A DNA stretch of 64,000 nt from Micromonospora tarapacensis (GCF_019697375.1 NZ_JAHCDI010000004.1:4389324-4453323); one strand, 5' to 3'; positions 30,577-39,230 are shown, counted from the first letter of the stretch. Numbers and translations: made by a program. The notes: generated by a model from the letters alone, not told the origin.

Positions 30577-31159
30577 TCGCGGCCACGATGCCGCCGAGCA
30601 GCCCGAACAGGTGCCCCTGCCAGGAGATCCGTTCGTCGGTGGGCAGGACGCCGACCAGCTGGCCACCGTAGAGCAGGCCGACCAGCAGGAACACTGCGAA
30701 GTTCCACCAGCTGCGTTCGACGATGCCCCTGGTGAGCAGGATGCCGAGGTAGCCGAAGATCACCCCGCTGGCGCCGACGACAATCGTGTTCGACGAGCCG
30801 GTGAACCACACGCCCAGCCCGCTGACCAGGACGATCACCAGGGTGGACCAGAGGAAGCGCCGGGCGCCCGCGGCCAGCACGAAGGTGCCGAGGAGGATCA
30901 GCGGGATGCTGTTGCTGTAGAGGTGGTCGAAGCCGTGGTGCAGGAACGGCGAGAAGAAGATGCCGTCCAGCCCATCGATGCGCTGCGGGATGATGCCGGC
31001 GGCGGAGTCGAAACCGGCGCCGAGCCAGACGTCGAGGCCCTCGATCAGGAACAGGACCGGCACCACCGCGCACATGGCGACGAAGGCTCGGCCGATGGAC
31101 GCGTAGAAGGCCGCGGTGCCGAACCGGTGGGCATCGCCACTTCCGGGGTGCAGGGTCAC
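30506..31159 (-). CDS. Rhomboid family intramembrane serine protease
   Basis: A 217-residue polytopic protein of the rhomboid family. The catalytic Ser is in GASGVIFGYLGILL and the His in WQGHLFGLLGGIVAAIIF; the entry loop HHGFDHLYSNSIPLILLG is also typical. Six membrane spans are visible. Substrates are unknown. The GTG start has TAGCTG 7 nt upstream, close to the leaderless -10 pattern. It overlaps the transporter gene tail to tail by 71 bp. Confidence 0.93.
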   Translation of the reverse strand: MTLHPGSGDAHRFGTAAFYASIGRAFVAMCAVVPVLFLIEGLDVWLGAGFDSAAGIIPQRIDGLDGIFFSPFLHHGFDHLYSNSIPLILLGTFVLAAGARRFLWSTLVIVLVSGLGVWFTGSSNTIVVGASGVIFGYLGILLTRGIVERSWWNFAVFLLVGLLYGGQLVGVLPTDERISWQGHLFGLLGGIVAAIIFRRRRSDLDGPYRSESPMTMS

Positions 31160-31326
31160 CTGTCAACAGCTATCAGTAAACGCCGGCAGCCGCCACTCTT
31201 CGCCCCACGGGCGGCCGTCCGCCGCGCCCCCGTGAGTGGCTGCCGCCCCACGTCCGGGCAGATGGGAGGCGAACGGACGGTGGCGGGGCACGGTCGCCCG
31301 CGCCCCGCCACCGTCGTCGTGTCGGC

Positions 31327-31995
31327 TCAGTAGTAGCCCTTGCTCTGCGAGGTGCTCCAGGCACCGCAGGGAGTGCTGTACCGGCCCTTGATGTAGCCGA
31401 GCCCCCACTTGATCTGGGTCACCGGATTGGTCTCCCAGTCATCGGCGACCGAGGACATCTTGTTGCCCGGATACGCCTGCGGGATGCCGTACGCCCCGGA
31501 GGACCGGTTGCGGGCCTTGTGGTTCCAGCCGCTCTCCTTGGTCCACAGCTTGTCGAGGCACGGGAATTGGTCGATCTTGAAACCTGCGTCGATCATGAGG
31601 GCGCAGCCGACCTTCCGGTTGCCGCTGTACTCGCCGCAGGACTCGGGGATCGGGCCGTCGTACGGCTTCGCGGCCCGGGCCGCGGCCTCCTTGGCCGCCT
31701 TCTCCGCCGCAGCCTTCCGCGCCGCCTCCTCGGCCTTGCGGGCCTTCTCGGCGGCGGCCCGGGCCTGTTTCCTCACCTCGGAAGCCTGCTGCCGAGCGGC
31801 CCGAACCTGGCGGGAGACCGCCTGCTCCTGCCGGTAGTCGACGTCGATCTCGGTGATGCTGCCGGCCACCTGCGCGCCGGGACCCGGGCGCTGGGACTGG
31901 CGGTCCTCGCTCAGGTAGAAGCCTCCGGCCACGCCCACCGAAAGCAGCGCGACAGCTGCGGTGCGGGCGGCGAACCGGCTCCATGGCCGACTCAC
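31327..31995 (-). CDS. Secreted lytic transglycosylase-like cell-wall protein
   Basis: A 222-residue exported protein: one N-terminal hydrophobic segment (AARTAAVALLSVGVAGGFYL), a long charged Ala/Lys-rich helix (about residues 55-110, probably a coiled coil), then a small SLT-like domain. That domain has LWTKESGWNHKARNRSSGAY (catalytic Glu in ESGWN), GIPQAYPGNKM, NPVTQIKWGLGYIKGRYSTP and the ending SKGYY typical of actinobacterial transglycosylase/resuscitation-type domains. It would cut peptidoglycan outside the cell. A long structured leader and a CRP-like site lie upstream. Confidence 0.88.
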   Translation of the reverse strand: MSRPWSRFAARTAAVALLSVGVAGGFYLSEDRQSQRPGPGAQVAGSITEIDVDYRQEQAVSRQVRAARQQASEVRKQARAAAEKARKAEEAARKAAAEKAAKEAAARAAKPYDGPIPESCGEYSGNRKVGCALMIDAGFKIDQFPCLDKLWTKESGWNHKARNRSSGAYGIPQAYPGNKMSSVADDWETNPVTQIKWGLGYIKGRYSTPCGAWSTSQSKGYY

Positions 31996-32230
31996 GAAGT
32001 GATCCCTTCGTCGGGGTCAGGAAGGTGGCGTGACCTCGACCGCACTCGGTCGAGGCGTGCCGCGAGCGCTCGCGACCGGCGTGCCGATCACCAGGACGTG
32101 CCGTTCACCCCCGGCGTCGTCCAATCGTCCCGTGGAGTGACGAACGACCACCAACGATGCGTCGGGTGCCTGAGCGCCCGTGGGACACCATCGCGCACAG
32201 TGAGGCAGATGGGAAACCACCCGCCCTCAT
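31996..32230 (-). promoter_or_regulatory. Structured upstream region of the transglycosylase-like gene
   Basis: About 235 bases without a gene, rich in secondary structure. There is a perfect 8-bp stem with 6-nt loop at 32034-32055 (cctcgacc / ggtcgagg) and a perfect 14-bp palindrome at 32061-32074 (cgcgagcgctcgcg). If transcribed from the CRP-like region it would be a long folded 5' leader. Genes of this class in actinobacteria often carry a c-di-AMP riboswitch, but I could not match that consensus here. Confidence 0.4.
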
Positions 32231-32246
32231 TGTGACGTGGGTCACC
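32231..32246. promoter_or_regulatory. CRP/GlxR-like operator
   Basis: TGTGA-N6-TCACC at 32231-32246, one mismatch from the actinobacterial CRP consensus TGTGA-N6-TCACA. It lies about 235 bp upstream of the transglycosylase-like gene and just after the end of phoH. Binding is inferred from the motif only. Confidence 0.4.
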
Positions 32247-32247
32247 C

Positions 32248-32281
32248 AAAAAAGCCGCCTCAATGCCCTCTAAACGGGCAT
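32248..32281 (-). terminator. Terminator of the PhoH gene
   Basis: Minus-strand reading: a 6-bp hairpin (arms 32276-32281 and 32263-32268) that begins inside the stop codon, followed after 9 nt by a run of six T (32253-32248). The stem is short but the T-run is rare in this GC-rich window. Confidence 0.5.
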
Positions 32282-33696
32282 CATCCCGGGATGTCCTCCA
32301 GTAGGTCCGTCACCATGGCGGCAATCGGCGAACGCTCCGAACGGCTGAGTGTGACGTGCGCGAAGAGCTGATGACCCTTGAGCGCCTCGATCACGGCGGT
32401 GACCCCGTCGTGTCGGCCGACCCGCAGATTGTCCCGCTGGGCGACGTCGTGGGTCAGCACCACCCGTGACCCCTGGCCGATCCGGGAGAGCACGGTCAGC
32501 AGCACCCCCCGCTCCAGCGACTGCGCCTCGTCGACGATGACGAAGGCGTCGTGCAGGCTGCGCCCGCGGATGTGGGTCAGCGGCAGCACCTCCAGCAGAC
32601 CGCGCGAGGTGACCTCCTCCAGCACGTTCTCGTGCATCACGGCACCGAGGGTGTCGAAGACCGCCTGGGCCCAGGGCGACATCTTCTCCGACTCCGAGCC
32701 CGGCAGGTAGCCCAGCTCCTGGCCGCCGACGGCGTACAACGGGCGGAAGACGATCACCTTCTTGTGCCGGCGGCGTTCCATCACCGCCTCCAACCCCGCG
32801 CACAGCGCCAGCGCCGACTTTCCGGTGCCGGCCCGGCCGCCGAGCGAAACGATGCCGATCGACTCGTCGAGCAGCAGATCGAGGGCGACCCGCTGTTCGG
32901 CGGAGCGGCCGTGCACGCCGAACGCCTCGCGGTCACCGCGGACCAGCCGGACGGTCTTGTCCGGCAGGACCCGGCCGAGCGCCGAGCCCCGCGACGAGTG
33001 CAACACCAGACCGGTGTGGCAGGGCAGCCCGGCCGCCGCGTCCGCGTCGATGGTCTCCCCGGCGTAGAGCCGGGCGATGTCGTCCTCACCCAGCTCCAGC
33101 TCGGCCATCCCGGTCCAGGTCGGGTCACTCGCCTGCCCGTGCCGGTACTCGTCCGCGCGCAGCCCGACCGAGGCGGCCTTGACCCGCAACGGCATGTCCT
33201 TGCTTACCAGCGTCACCTCCCGCCCCTCGGCGGCGAGGTTCAGCGCGACGGAGAGGATCCGCGCGTCGTTGGACTCGTTGCGGAAACCCGGCGGCAGCGC
33301 GCCGTCGTCGGTGTGGTTCAGCTCCACGCGCAGCGTGCCACCGACGTCGTTGGCGGGAATCGGCCGGTCGAGCCGGCCGTGACGCACCCGCAACTCGTCG
33401 AGCATGCGCAGCGACTGCCGGGCGAACCAGCCCAGTTCCGGGTGCTGCCGCTTGCCCTCCAGCTCGGTGATCACCACCAGGGGGAGCACCACCTCGTGCT
33501 CGGCGAAACGGTGGAATGCCGCCGGGTCGCTGAGCAGGACGGAAGTGTCCAGGACGAAGGATTGGCCCGCTGGTCGAGGCTCCCTGGTGTCGGCCGACCC
33601 GGCAGCCGCGGTACGGCGGCTCCGGGTGCTGCGGCGCGTCGTGGCAGTCGCGGCCGGGCCCTGGTCGGCACCGGTGGTCGTACGGCGAGTCGTCAC
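32281..33696 (-). CDS. phoH: PIN-PhoH family ATPase/ribonuclease
   Basis: A PhoH2-type protein joining a PIN RNase domain to a PhoH ATPase (M. tuberculosis Rv1095 class), thought to unwind and cut RNA. The PIN part has [22 protein letters not shown] and [11 protein letters not shown] with its acidic residues. The PhoH part has Walker [17 protein letters not shown] and Walker [13 protein letters not shown] used the GTG at 33696 (471 residues), with GGAG 7 nt upstream. A longer form from ATG 33837 (518 residues) is possible because TAGCGT lies 6 nt before that ATG. The 47 extra residues are Arg/Pro-rich and look non-conserved. Confidence 0.9.
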   Translation of the reverse strand: MTTRRTTTGADQGPAATATTRRSTRSRRTAAAGSADTREPRPAGQSFVLDTSVLLSDPAAFHRFAEHEVVLPLVVITELEGKRQHPELGWFARQSLRMLDELRVRHGRLDRPIPANDVGGTLRVELNHTDDGALPPGFRNESNDARILSVALNLAAEGREVTLVSKDMPLRVKAASVGLRADEYRHGQASDPTWTGMAELELGEDDIARLYAGETIDADAAAGLPCHTGLVLHSSRGSALGRVLPDKTVRLVRGDREAFGVHGRSAEQRVALDLLLDESIGIVSLGGRAGTGKSALALCAGLEAVMERRRHKKVIVFRPLYAVGGQELGYLPGSESEKMSPWAQAVFDTLGAVMHENVLEEVTSRGLLEVLPLTHIRGRSLHDAFVIVDEAQSLERGVLLTVLSRIGQGSRVVLTHDVAQRDNLRVGRHDGVTAVIEALKGHQLFAHVTLSRSERSPIAAMVTDLLEDIPG

Positions 33697-33843
33697 AGGC
33701 CTGCTCCGGCGGATGGGCACCCGACCATCCGCGGTCCGCCTCCTCCGGATGCCCGGCGGACACGGGGTCGGATGCGGGCCCCGTGTGCGAGGTCGCAGGC
33801 CGGGCGGGCCGGCTGGCTCGGGACAACCCCGCGCCATGCCTAG

Positions 33844-33849
33844 ACGCTA
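33844..33849 (-). promoter_or_regulatory. -10 hexamer upstream of phoH
   Basis: TAGCGT on the minus strand, 6 nt before the alternative ATG at 33837. It either drives a leaderless long PhoH or an mRNA with a leader of about 140 nt to the GTG at 33696. Confidence 0.45.
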
Positions 33850-34097
33850 GCTCCCCACAACCGTCCCGGCTAGAGGTCGTTCGTTAACGCCCGATGGCGG
33901 GGCGCGGCGGGCTGCCGGAGCCGGCCGGCCGACGACCGGTGAACCGGCCGGGATGCATGCCCCTGCGCGCATCCCGGCCGGTGGACCACCGTCACCGGTC
34001 TGAGGTGGCCCCGGCGGCGCCGCCCGGAGGACGTACGCGCCGCGTCAGTGGACGGGCCCCGGCCCGTCGACCGGTTCAGCCGGTCCGTCGACCGGGT
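33850..34097. other. Intergenic, nothing recognised
   Basis: Between phoH and the small gene ending at 34098. I see no gene, hairpin of note or repeat family here. Confidence 0.5.
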
Positions 34098-34438
34098 TCA
34101 GCCGGTCCGTCGGACGAGAGTGCCGGTCGGGTGCCGTTCGGTGACCGAGGCGGCCGGCTCCGCGAAGGACGACCCGGTGTACGTGGTGCCCGGGCGGACC
34201 ACCGTGGCGGCGACCCGGGTGGGGGCAGGGAGGGCGCCGCGACGGCGAGGGCGGAGGCGATCGCGGCCTGGGCGTCCCGCCGACGGCGGTTCCACGCACC
34301 GCGGTCACCGTCGAAGTAGCCCTGCCGGTAGCCGAAGCGGTACCCGATCCGATAGCTGAGCTGCCCGTGCAGCCGCCCGGCGGCATAGCTCGTCGCGGCG
34401 AGGACGAGGACGAGGAAGATCGCGAGGAACGGGCTCAT
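34098..34438 (-). CDS. Small membrane-anchored hypothetical protein (frame-disrupted)
   Basis: It starts MSPFLAIFLVLVLAATSYAA (membrane span or signal), then a Tyr/Gly/Arg-rich stretch YRIGYRFGYRQGYFDGDRGA with a near-repeating GYR unit, then an Ala-rich helix. After the Ala helix the frame changes within the GC run at about 34221-34235. The other frame (LPAPTRVAATVVRPGTTYTG to GTLVRRTG) reads naturally, whereas the original continues as Arg/Pro-rich noise. The span is one base short of 113 codons plus stop. Family unknown. It starts 28 nt after the upstream small gene, with a GGAG ribosome site. Confidence 0.6.
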
Positions 34439-34466
34439 CCGGCGGCTCCGGTTCCTCGCGTGTCCC

Positions 34467-34811
34467 TCATCGCTCCTCCGGTTCGACGGTCGTGGGGTCG
34501 GCGACCAGGAGCCGGTCGAGGTCGTCGGTGCCGATCTCCTCCACCAGTTCGACGCTGATCCGGCAGCCGTCCATGACCACTTCGGCCATCGACGACCGGC
34601 GGATCTCGCCGCCGGCGTCGTAGACCCGGACGCTCAGTTCCGGGCAGCCGAGGTGGGTCCGCCAGGCGTTCCACTCGGCCCGGTCGCCGACGCTCAGCGA
34701 CAGGTAGCGGCAGCCTCGGGCGAGGTAGAGGCGCCATGGAGCGCTCAGCCCGGCGGCGACCCCCTCTGCCACCAGGCTGAAGGCCTGGGCACGGGTTGCG
34801 AGCTCGGTCAC
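34467..34811 (-). CDS. Hypothetical small acidic protein
   Basis: A 114-residue soluble protein starting with GTG. No family recognised. Visible text: APWRLYLARGCRYLSLSVGD, WNAWRTHLGCPELSVRVYDA, a VELVEEIGTDDLDRLLVADP acidic C-terminus and no membrane segment. It is divergent from the XRE regulator at 35076, with which it shares an unusually AT-rich, motif-rich intergenic region. It is followed by the small membrane protein gene in the same direction. Confidence 0.65.
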   Translation of the reverse strand: MTELATRAQAFSLVAEGVAAGLSAPWRLYLARGCRYLSLSVGDRAEWNAWRTHLGCPELSVRVYDAGGEIRRSSMAEVVMDGCRISVELVEEIGTDDLDRLLVADPTTVEPEER

Positions 34812-35075
34812 CGCATCCCCCTCGCACCGGGCGCGTGACGCAGGTGAGCACTGGTCGTCTCATGCACGTGACACACCGTAGGTTGTCCCATGGGCGTGAC
34901 AGTATCAGCTTTTCGTTTGTTTGCCCCCGCACCTACGTACATCTATCCTGCCCAGGTGACACCCCTCAGGAAGAGTGCCGGACCCCCCTCCGGCCGAGCT
35001 GCAACGACGTCACGCAAGCGTGACAGACGCGTGGCAAGGACCTCCACCCAGGCACAACGGCCGTACGGTCACGAG
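34812..35075 (+). promoter_or_regulatory. Divergent control region with GTGAC motifs and operator palindrome
   Basis: Visibly AT-richer than its surroundings. It contains a perfect 16-bp palindrome GTCACGC-AA-GCGTGAC at 35009-35024 and further GTGAC half-sites at 34835, 34868, 34896 and 34956, all in one orientation. A sigma70-like pair, TTGCCC (34921-34926) and TATCCT (34944-34949) with 17-bp spacing, lies upstream, and a leaderless-type TACGGT at 35064-35069 ends 6 nt before the GTG at 35076. The palindrome is a candidate operator for the adjacent XRE protein. Confidence 0.5.
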
Positions 35076-35516
35076 GTGACCGAGACGGCCAACGCACGGA
35101 AGATCGCCTTCGCCACCTTCGTCCGGCGGGCCCTCGACGAGGCCCGTGCGACCCGGGCGTGGAGTGGCACCGAGGTCTCCCGTCGCACCGGCGTCTCCCG
35201 TCAGACCATCAACCGCTGGGTACGCGGCGACTGGGCCAGCGACCCGGAAGCTGAGCGGGTGGTGGCGTTCTGCGAGGGCCTCGGGCTCGACCCGGCCGCG
35301 GCCTTCGCGGCGCTGGGCTGGGACCGGACGGCCTCCCGCCGGACTCCTCCGTCCCCGCCGCCGATGGACCCCGACGTCGAGGCGTTGCTGCGCCGGCTGG
35401 TGGACCCAGACGTCTCGGATGCGGAGAAGTTCCACATCCGAGAAACCATCCGTTACCTCGCATACCGCCCGACGCTGCCGCTCGGTGTCCGAAAACGAGA
35501 TGAAGCGGCCAGCTAG
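35076..35516 (+). CDS. XRE-type helix-turn-helix regulator
   Basis: A 146-residue DNA-binding protein. The helix-turn-helix is at about residues 25-50: WSGTEVSRRTGVSRQTINRW, then VRGDWASDPEAERVVAFCEG. A linker rich in Pro follows, then a short C-terminal helical part (DPDVEALLRRLVDPDVSDAE). The GTG at 35076 is chosen because TACGGT lies 6 nt upstream and the conserved text begins just after it. The upstream frame to ATG 34890 is non-coding in character. Possible autoregulation through the palindrome 52 bp upstream is inference. Confidence 0.85.
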   Translation: MTETANARKIAFATFVRRALDEARATRAWSGTEVSRRTGVSRQTINRWVRGDWASDPEAERVVAFCEGLGLDPAAAFAALGWDRTASRRTPPSPPPMDPDVEALLRRLVDPDVSDAEKFHIRETIRYLAYRPTLPLGVRKRDEAAS

Positions 35517-35676
35517 TTCCTCAGATGGCGAAAGAACGGCAGGTCAGCCTCATTCGTTTCGCTACGGGGCGGGAACGGGCGCGCTAGCGTCCGTATTCGT
35601 ACTGCTTGGGCTCGTCGTCGGCGGGGGGACGGGACAAGGCCGAACCCAGCCCTGCGGGACAGAAGGGGGTCTCTCC

Positions 35677-36030
35677 ATGACCCTGAAATGGTTGGCAGTC
35701 GTGGTCGCAACGGTCTCGGTGACGCTCTGCGTCACCGGCAACGCGGTGACCCTGGCCCTGAACGGCGGGCAGCTTCCCCTGCTCGTCAACCTCTTCGCGC
35801 TCAGCACCGCGAGCACCGCGATCGTCCTGGCCGTCGTCGCCGAGTTGCACGACCGGCTCAACGACCGGCTCACCGCACTCACCGAGTTCCTGGTGGAGCG
35901 GCTGCGGGAGATCGAGACACACACCGGCGACCGGAACTCCGGCTTCGTGGAGGGCTACCTGCTCAGCCACGGCCAGGAGGCGGCCGTGGTGCCGTTCGGG
36001 CGCCGGGGACGTGGAGCCGCCGAACGCTGA
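35677..36030 (+). CDS. Small two-span membrane protein
   Basis: A 117-residue protein with two hydrophobic spans (LAVVVATVSVTLCVTGNAVT and LVNLFALSTASTAIVLAVVA). A charged cytoplasmic tail with heptad-like spacing follows (LHDRLNDRLTALTEFLVERL), probably a coiled coil. No family recognised. The ATG at 35677 has AGAAGGGGG upstream. It follows the XRE regulator by 160 nt in the same direction; a link between them is not shown. Confidence 0.72.
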   Translation: MTLKWLAVVVATVSVTLCVTGNAVTLALNGGQLPLLVNLFALSTASTAIVLAVVAELHDRLNDRLTALTEFLVERLREIETHTGDRNSGFVEGYLLSHGQEAAVVPFGRRGRGAAER

Positions 36031-36086
36031 TCACACCTGTCACCCGCGCCGGATTTCAGGCCAGGATTGACCGGCCGAACCCGGGG

Positions 36087-36092
36087 TACGCT
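36087..36092 (+). promoter_or_regulatory. -10 hexamer of otsB (leaderless type)
   Basis: TACGCT, 7 nt before the GTG at 36100. A TTGACC at 36067-36072 is only 14 bp away, too close for a standard -35. Confidence 0.5.
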
Positions 36093-36099
36093 GTCGCGC

Positions 36100-36924
36100 G
36101 TGCCGCCGTTGAATCTGGGCAACCAGCAGCCGAAAACCCCGCTGAACGCCGACCATGCCTGGCGGACGACCGCCGACCGGGCGGCCGAGACCGTCCTCTT
36201 CTTCGACTTCGACGGCACCCTCGCGCCGGTCGCCGACGATCCGACACAGGTGCAGCCCGCACCGAAGGTGCTGGCCGCCATCGAGGCGCTCGCCCCGAGA
36301 GTACGGCGCATCGCGATCGTCTCCGCCCGACCGGTGGAGTTCCTGCGGGAGCACTTCGACGGGCTCGTCGGCGTCGACCTGTTCGGGCTCTACGGCCTGG
36401 AACACAGCCACTCCGGCGGCGACACCGTCACCGAGCCGGCCGCGCTGCCGTGGGTGCCGACGATGGCCGAACTCGCCGACCTCGCCCGCGCCGAACTGCC
36501 ACCGGGAGCCCTCGTCGAGTACAAGCGGCTCTCCGTGGCCCTGCACTGGCGTACCGCCCCACAGCTGGCCGCCCCGGTCGAGCAGTGGGGTCGCGATCAG
36601 GCCGAGCGGCTCGGCCTGCGGGTGCAGATCGGGCGGATGGTGCTGGAGGTCAAGCCGCCCGTCGACCGGGACAAGGGCATGGTGATCGACGAGCTGGTGC
36701 AGGGGGCGCGCGGAGCCTGGTACTTCGGTGACGACGTCTCCGACATCAAGGCCTTCGCCGCGCTGCGCGCCCGCGCCGCGGCCGACCCCGACTTCCTGGG
36801 TGTCTGCGTCGCCGTCGCCAACCCGGAGACCGGTGACGAGGTCGCCGAGGCCGCCGACCTCACCATCGATTCCCCGGCCGCCCTGGGCGACTTCCTCACC
36901 GAGGCCAACCACCAGCTCGCCTGA
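36100..36924 (+). CDS. otsB: Trehalose-6-phosphate phosphatase
   Basis: A HAD-superfamily phosphatase making trehalose from trehalose-6-phosphate. The 274-residue protein has motif I FFDFDGTLAPVADDP (nucleophile D36, general acid D38), IAIVSARPVEFL, YGLEH, VEVKPPVDRDKG-like text (LEVKPPVDRDKGMVIDEL) and motif III YFGDDVSDIKAF. The GTG start at 36100 is supported by TACGCT 7 nt upstream. No otsA lies in the window. It is convergent with uppS, 24 nt apart. Confidence 0.95.
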   Translation: MPPLNLGNQQPKTPLNADHAWRTTADRAAETVLFFDFDGTLAPVADDPTQVQPAPKVLAAIEALAPRVRRIAIVSARPVEFLREHFDGLVGVDLFGLYGLEHSHSGGDTVTEPAALPWVPTMAELADLARAELPPGALVEYKRLSVALHWRTAPQLAAPVEQWGRDQAERLGLRVQIGRMVLEVKPPVDRDKGMVIDELVQGARGAWYFGDDVSDIKAFAALRARAAADPDFLGVCVAVANPETGDEVAEAADLTIDSPAALGDFLTEANHQLA

Positions 36925-36948
36925 GCCGGGCGGGGGCAGAGGTCAGGG

Positions 36949-37717
36949 TCAGACGCCGTAGCGGCGCTGACGGGTCGCGTACGAGCGCAGGGCGCGAAGG
37001 AAGTCGACCCGCCGGAAGTCGGGCCAGTTCAGCTCGCAGAAGTAGAACTCCGAGTGCGCCGACTGCCAGAGCATGAAACCCGACAGGCGCTGCTCGCCGC
37101 TGGTCCGGATGATCAGATCCGGATCCGGCAGCCCTCGGGTGTAGAGGTGTTCCGAGATGTCGTCGACGTCGAGTGAGCCGGCCAGCTCCTCCAACGTGCC
37201 GCCGCTCGCCGCGTGTTCCAGCAACAGCGAGCGCACCGCGTCGGCGATCTCCCGCCGGCCGCCGTACCCGACGGCGATGTTGACCTGCGGGCCGCCGCCG
37301 CTCCCGGGTCCGCTCCTCCGCCGTCTTCAGGGCGGTCGCGAGGCGCGCCGGCAGCACGTCGAGCGCGCCGACCATCCGCAGCCGCCAGGGGTTGCCCTCC
37401 TCGGCGAGCTCGGTGGTCAGGTCCTCGATGATCTGGAGCAGCGGATCGAGTTCCGCCGCCGGACGCGAGAGATTGTCGGTGGAGAGCAGCCAGAGCGTCA
37501 CATGCCCCACCCCGGCGGCGTCACACCAGCGCAGCAGCTCCTTGATCCGCTCGGCGCCCATCCGGTGCCCGTCGTTCGGATCGACAAAGCCCATCTCCCG
37601 GGCCCATCTGCGGTTGCCATCGCACATCACGCCCACATGCTGGGGCACCGGACAGCCCGCGAGCTTGGCCGTCAGCCGCCGCTCGTAGACGGAGTAGAGA
37701 ATTTTCCGCAGAGTCAT
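36949..37717 (-). CDS. uppS: Short-chain isoprenyl diphosphate synthase, UppS family (frame-disrupted)
   Basis: A cis-prenyltransferase. The N-terminal part has the catalytic Asp in [25 protein letters not shown] and [12 protein letters not shown]. The C-terminal part, in another frame, has [31 protein letters not shown] and [16 protein letters not shown]. The frames meet at about 37295-37306 in a CGG-rich run; restoring two bases (or removing one) gives a whole protein of 255-256 residues. The size, and the nearness of phoH and glpX, recall M. tuberculosis Rv1086, the omega,E,Z-farnesyl diphosphate synthase, so short-chain product specificity is possible. TAGGCT lies 7 nt before the ATG. Confidence 0.85.
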
Positions 37718-37724
37718 CACCTGC

Positions 37725-37730
37725 AGCCTA
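37725..37730 (-). promoter_or_regulatory. -10 hexamer of uppS (leaderless type)
   Basis: TAGGCT on the minus strand, 7 nt before the ATG at 37717. It overlaps the gap after the oxidoreductase gene, giving uppS its own promoter. Confidence 0.5.
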
Positions 37731-37747
37731 GCGAGCCGCCGCGCGGA

Positions 37748-38890
37748 TCATTGTGCCGGTGGCCGATGCCACGCCGACAGGCCGAGGGCGATCCGGACGA
37801 GCGTCCGAGCGTCCAAACGACCGTCGCCCAGCCCCAGCTCGGCCACGGTGCCGAAGACCCGCTCGTCACGTCCGGCAGCCAGCACCGCCGCGTCCACCGT
37901 CCGGCGATACCGGGCCAGCCCGGCCGCCGCCGAGCTGTGCCGCAGGTGGACACCGAGCCGGTGACGCAACGCGGCGGCGTAGCGTCGCGCGGCCTGTTCG
38001 GGTGCACCCGTCACGGCCGCCCCGGCCAGCGCGCCGGAACGCAGCGCGTAGAAGATCCCCTCGCCGGTGAGCGGGTTGATCAACGAGAGTGCGTCGCCGG
38101 CGAGCAGCACCCGGCCCCGGCCGGGCGGCGGCCGGAACGTGGACAGCGGCAGATGATGGGCCCGCAGCCCGCTGACGCCCGCCGGATCCGTGCCGGGCAG
38201 CAGCGCGACGAGCCGGTCGAGCAGGTGTGCGCGGGTCAGCGGCGCACCCCGCAGCACCTCCCCGTACCCCACGTTCGCCCGGCCGTCACCGATCGGGAAC
38301 GACCACGCGTACGCCGGCCAGCGGGCGGCCGAGGTGACGATGAGCTGCACCGGCGGGCCGGGCGGCGCGGGCGCGTACCCGCGGATCGCCAGCGCGAGGT
38401 GGCGATCCGGATTGTCCCGCTGACCCAGTGCGCGGCGGACGACGGAGCCGGCACCGTCCGCGCCGACCACCACCCCGGCGGAGATCTCCCCGTCCAGCAC
38501 CACCCGGTCGGCGCGCACCTCGACCCGGCGGACCGCCCGGCGGCCCAGCACCACACCGGCACCGACCGCCGCCGCCACCAGCCGGGCGTCGAAGACCTTC
38601 CGCGGCACGGTGTACGCGGGCCTCGGCAGCGCCCGCGCCACCGCACCGCCGTCCGGCGCCACCAGCCGCAGCGCCGGCACCGGCGCAAAATCGGCCACCG
38701 CGTCACGCACACCCAACTCGGCGAGTACGTCCAACGCGTGCGCGGCGATACCGTCACCGCAGGCCTTGTCCCGGGGAAACTCGGCCCGGTCCAACAGCAA
38801 TACCTCGGCACCCGCCTGGCGGGCCGCCAACGCGGCAGCCGCCCCCGCCGGGCCCGCCCCGACTACGACCACGTCAAACTCGTCGCGCAC
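37748..38890 (-). CDS. Geranylgeranyl reductase family FAD-dependent oxidoreductase
   Basis: A 380-residue flavoprotein. The N-terminal Rossmann motif is VVVVGAGPAGAAAALAARQA, followed by DRAEFPRDKACGDGI (GGR-family Cys-x-G), the middle VVVGADGAGSVVRRAL and the second FAD motif LLAGDALSLINPLTGEGIFY. These enzymes hydrogenate polyprenyl chains, for example of menaquinone or lipids. The GTG start at 38890 begins the domain directly; the longer frame upstream is intergenic repeat DNA. It precedes uppS in the same direction, so both may act on isoprenoids. Confidence 0.9.
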   Translation of the reverse strand: MRDEFDVVVVGAGPAGAAAALAARQAGAEVLLLDRAEFPRDKACGDGIAAHALDVLAELGVRDAVADFAPVPALRLVAPDGGAVARALPRPAYTVPRKVFDARLVAAAVGAGVVLGRRAVRRVEVRADRVVLDGEISAGVVVGADGAGSVVRRALGQRDNPDRHLALAIRGYAPAPPGPPVQLIVTSAARWPAYAWSFPIGDGRANVGYGEVLRGAPLTRAHLLDRLVALLPGTDPAGVSGLRAHHLPLSTFRPPPGRGRVLLAGDALSLINPLTGEGIFYALRSGALAGAAVTGAPEQAARRYAAALRHRLGVHLRHSSAAAGLARYRRTVDAAVLAAGRDERVFGTVAELGLGDGRLDARTLVRIALGLSAWHRPPAQ

Positions 38891-39149
38891 AGCCCCTCCT
38901 CCCGCTGCACCCACCACCGACCACCCGTAGCGCCCGTGATAGACGGCCTTCCCGTTCCGCCCCCGCACCGCCCGTGGTGGACGACCTCCCCATCCCGCCC
39001 TATTCCTGGCCGGGATGGGAGGGGCGCAGTCGCCCTGAGCACCAGGCGGCCCTGGCTCACACCCGGCCATCTCGACCTGACCACCCTCGACCCCAGCCCA
39101 CTCGGACCGGCCACCTCACACGTAGCCGCCTCCCCAGCCGTCTCGCTCC
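38891..39149. other. Intergenic region upstream of the GGR-like gene
   Basis: No gene is supported. It contains two imperfect 31-bp direct repeats about 38 bp apart (38933-38963 and 38971-39001) and a 9-bp hairpin at 38989-39019 (cccatcccg / cgggatggg). The large inverted repeats at 39150-39334 follow. Confidence 0.5.
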
Positions 39150-39230
39150 GGCCACGCTTGCTCTGCTTCACCCAACGCACTGCGATCGTCCCGGATCCGG
39201 TGCGCCAGGTGAAGCAGAGCAAGCGTGGCC
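39150..39230. repeat. Perfect 23-bp inverted repeat
   Basis: Arms 39150-39172 and 39208-39230 are exact reverse complements over 23 bp, separated by 35 nt. A smaller complementary pair (cgcac 39176-39180 / gtgcg 39200-39204) continues the stem inward. It resembles the other repeats in layout (long arms, structured 35-50-nt interior). Confidence 0.8.

Noticed and set aside
31996..32240. c-di-AMP (ydaO-type) riboswitch before the transglycosylase-like gene.
   Set aside because: The position is right and GGGTGAAC occurs once, but the other conserved segments and the closing helices of that class were not found by eye. Only an Rfam scan could revive it.
34796..35023. A 75-codon plus-strand frame upstream of the XRE gene.
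   Set aside because: It covers the promoter and operator region, has no ribosome site and no recognisable domain.
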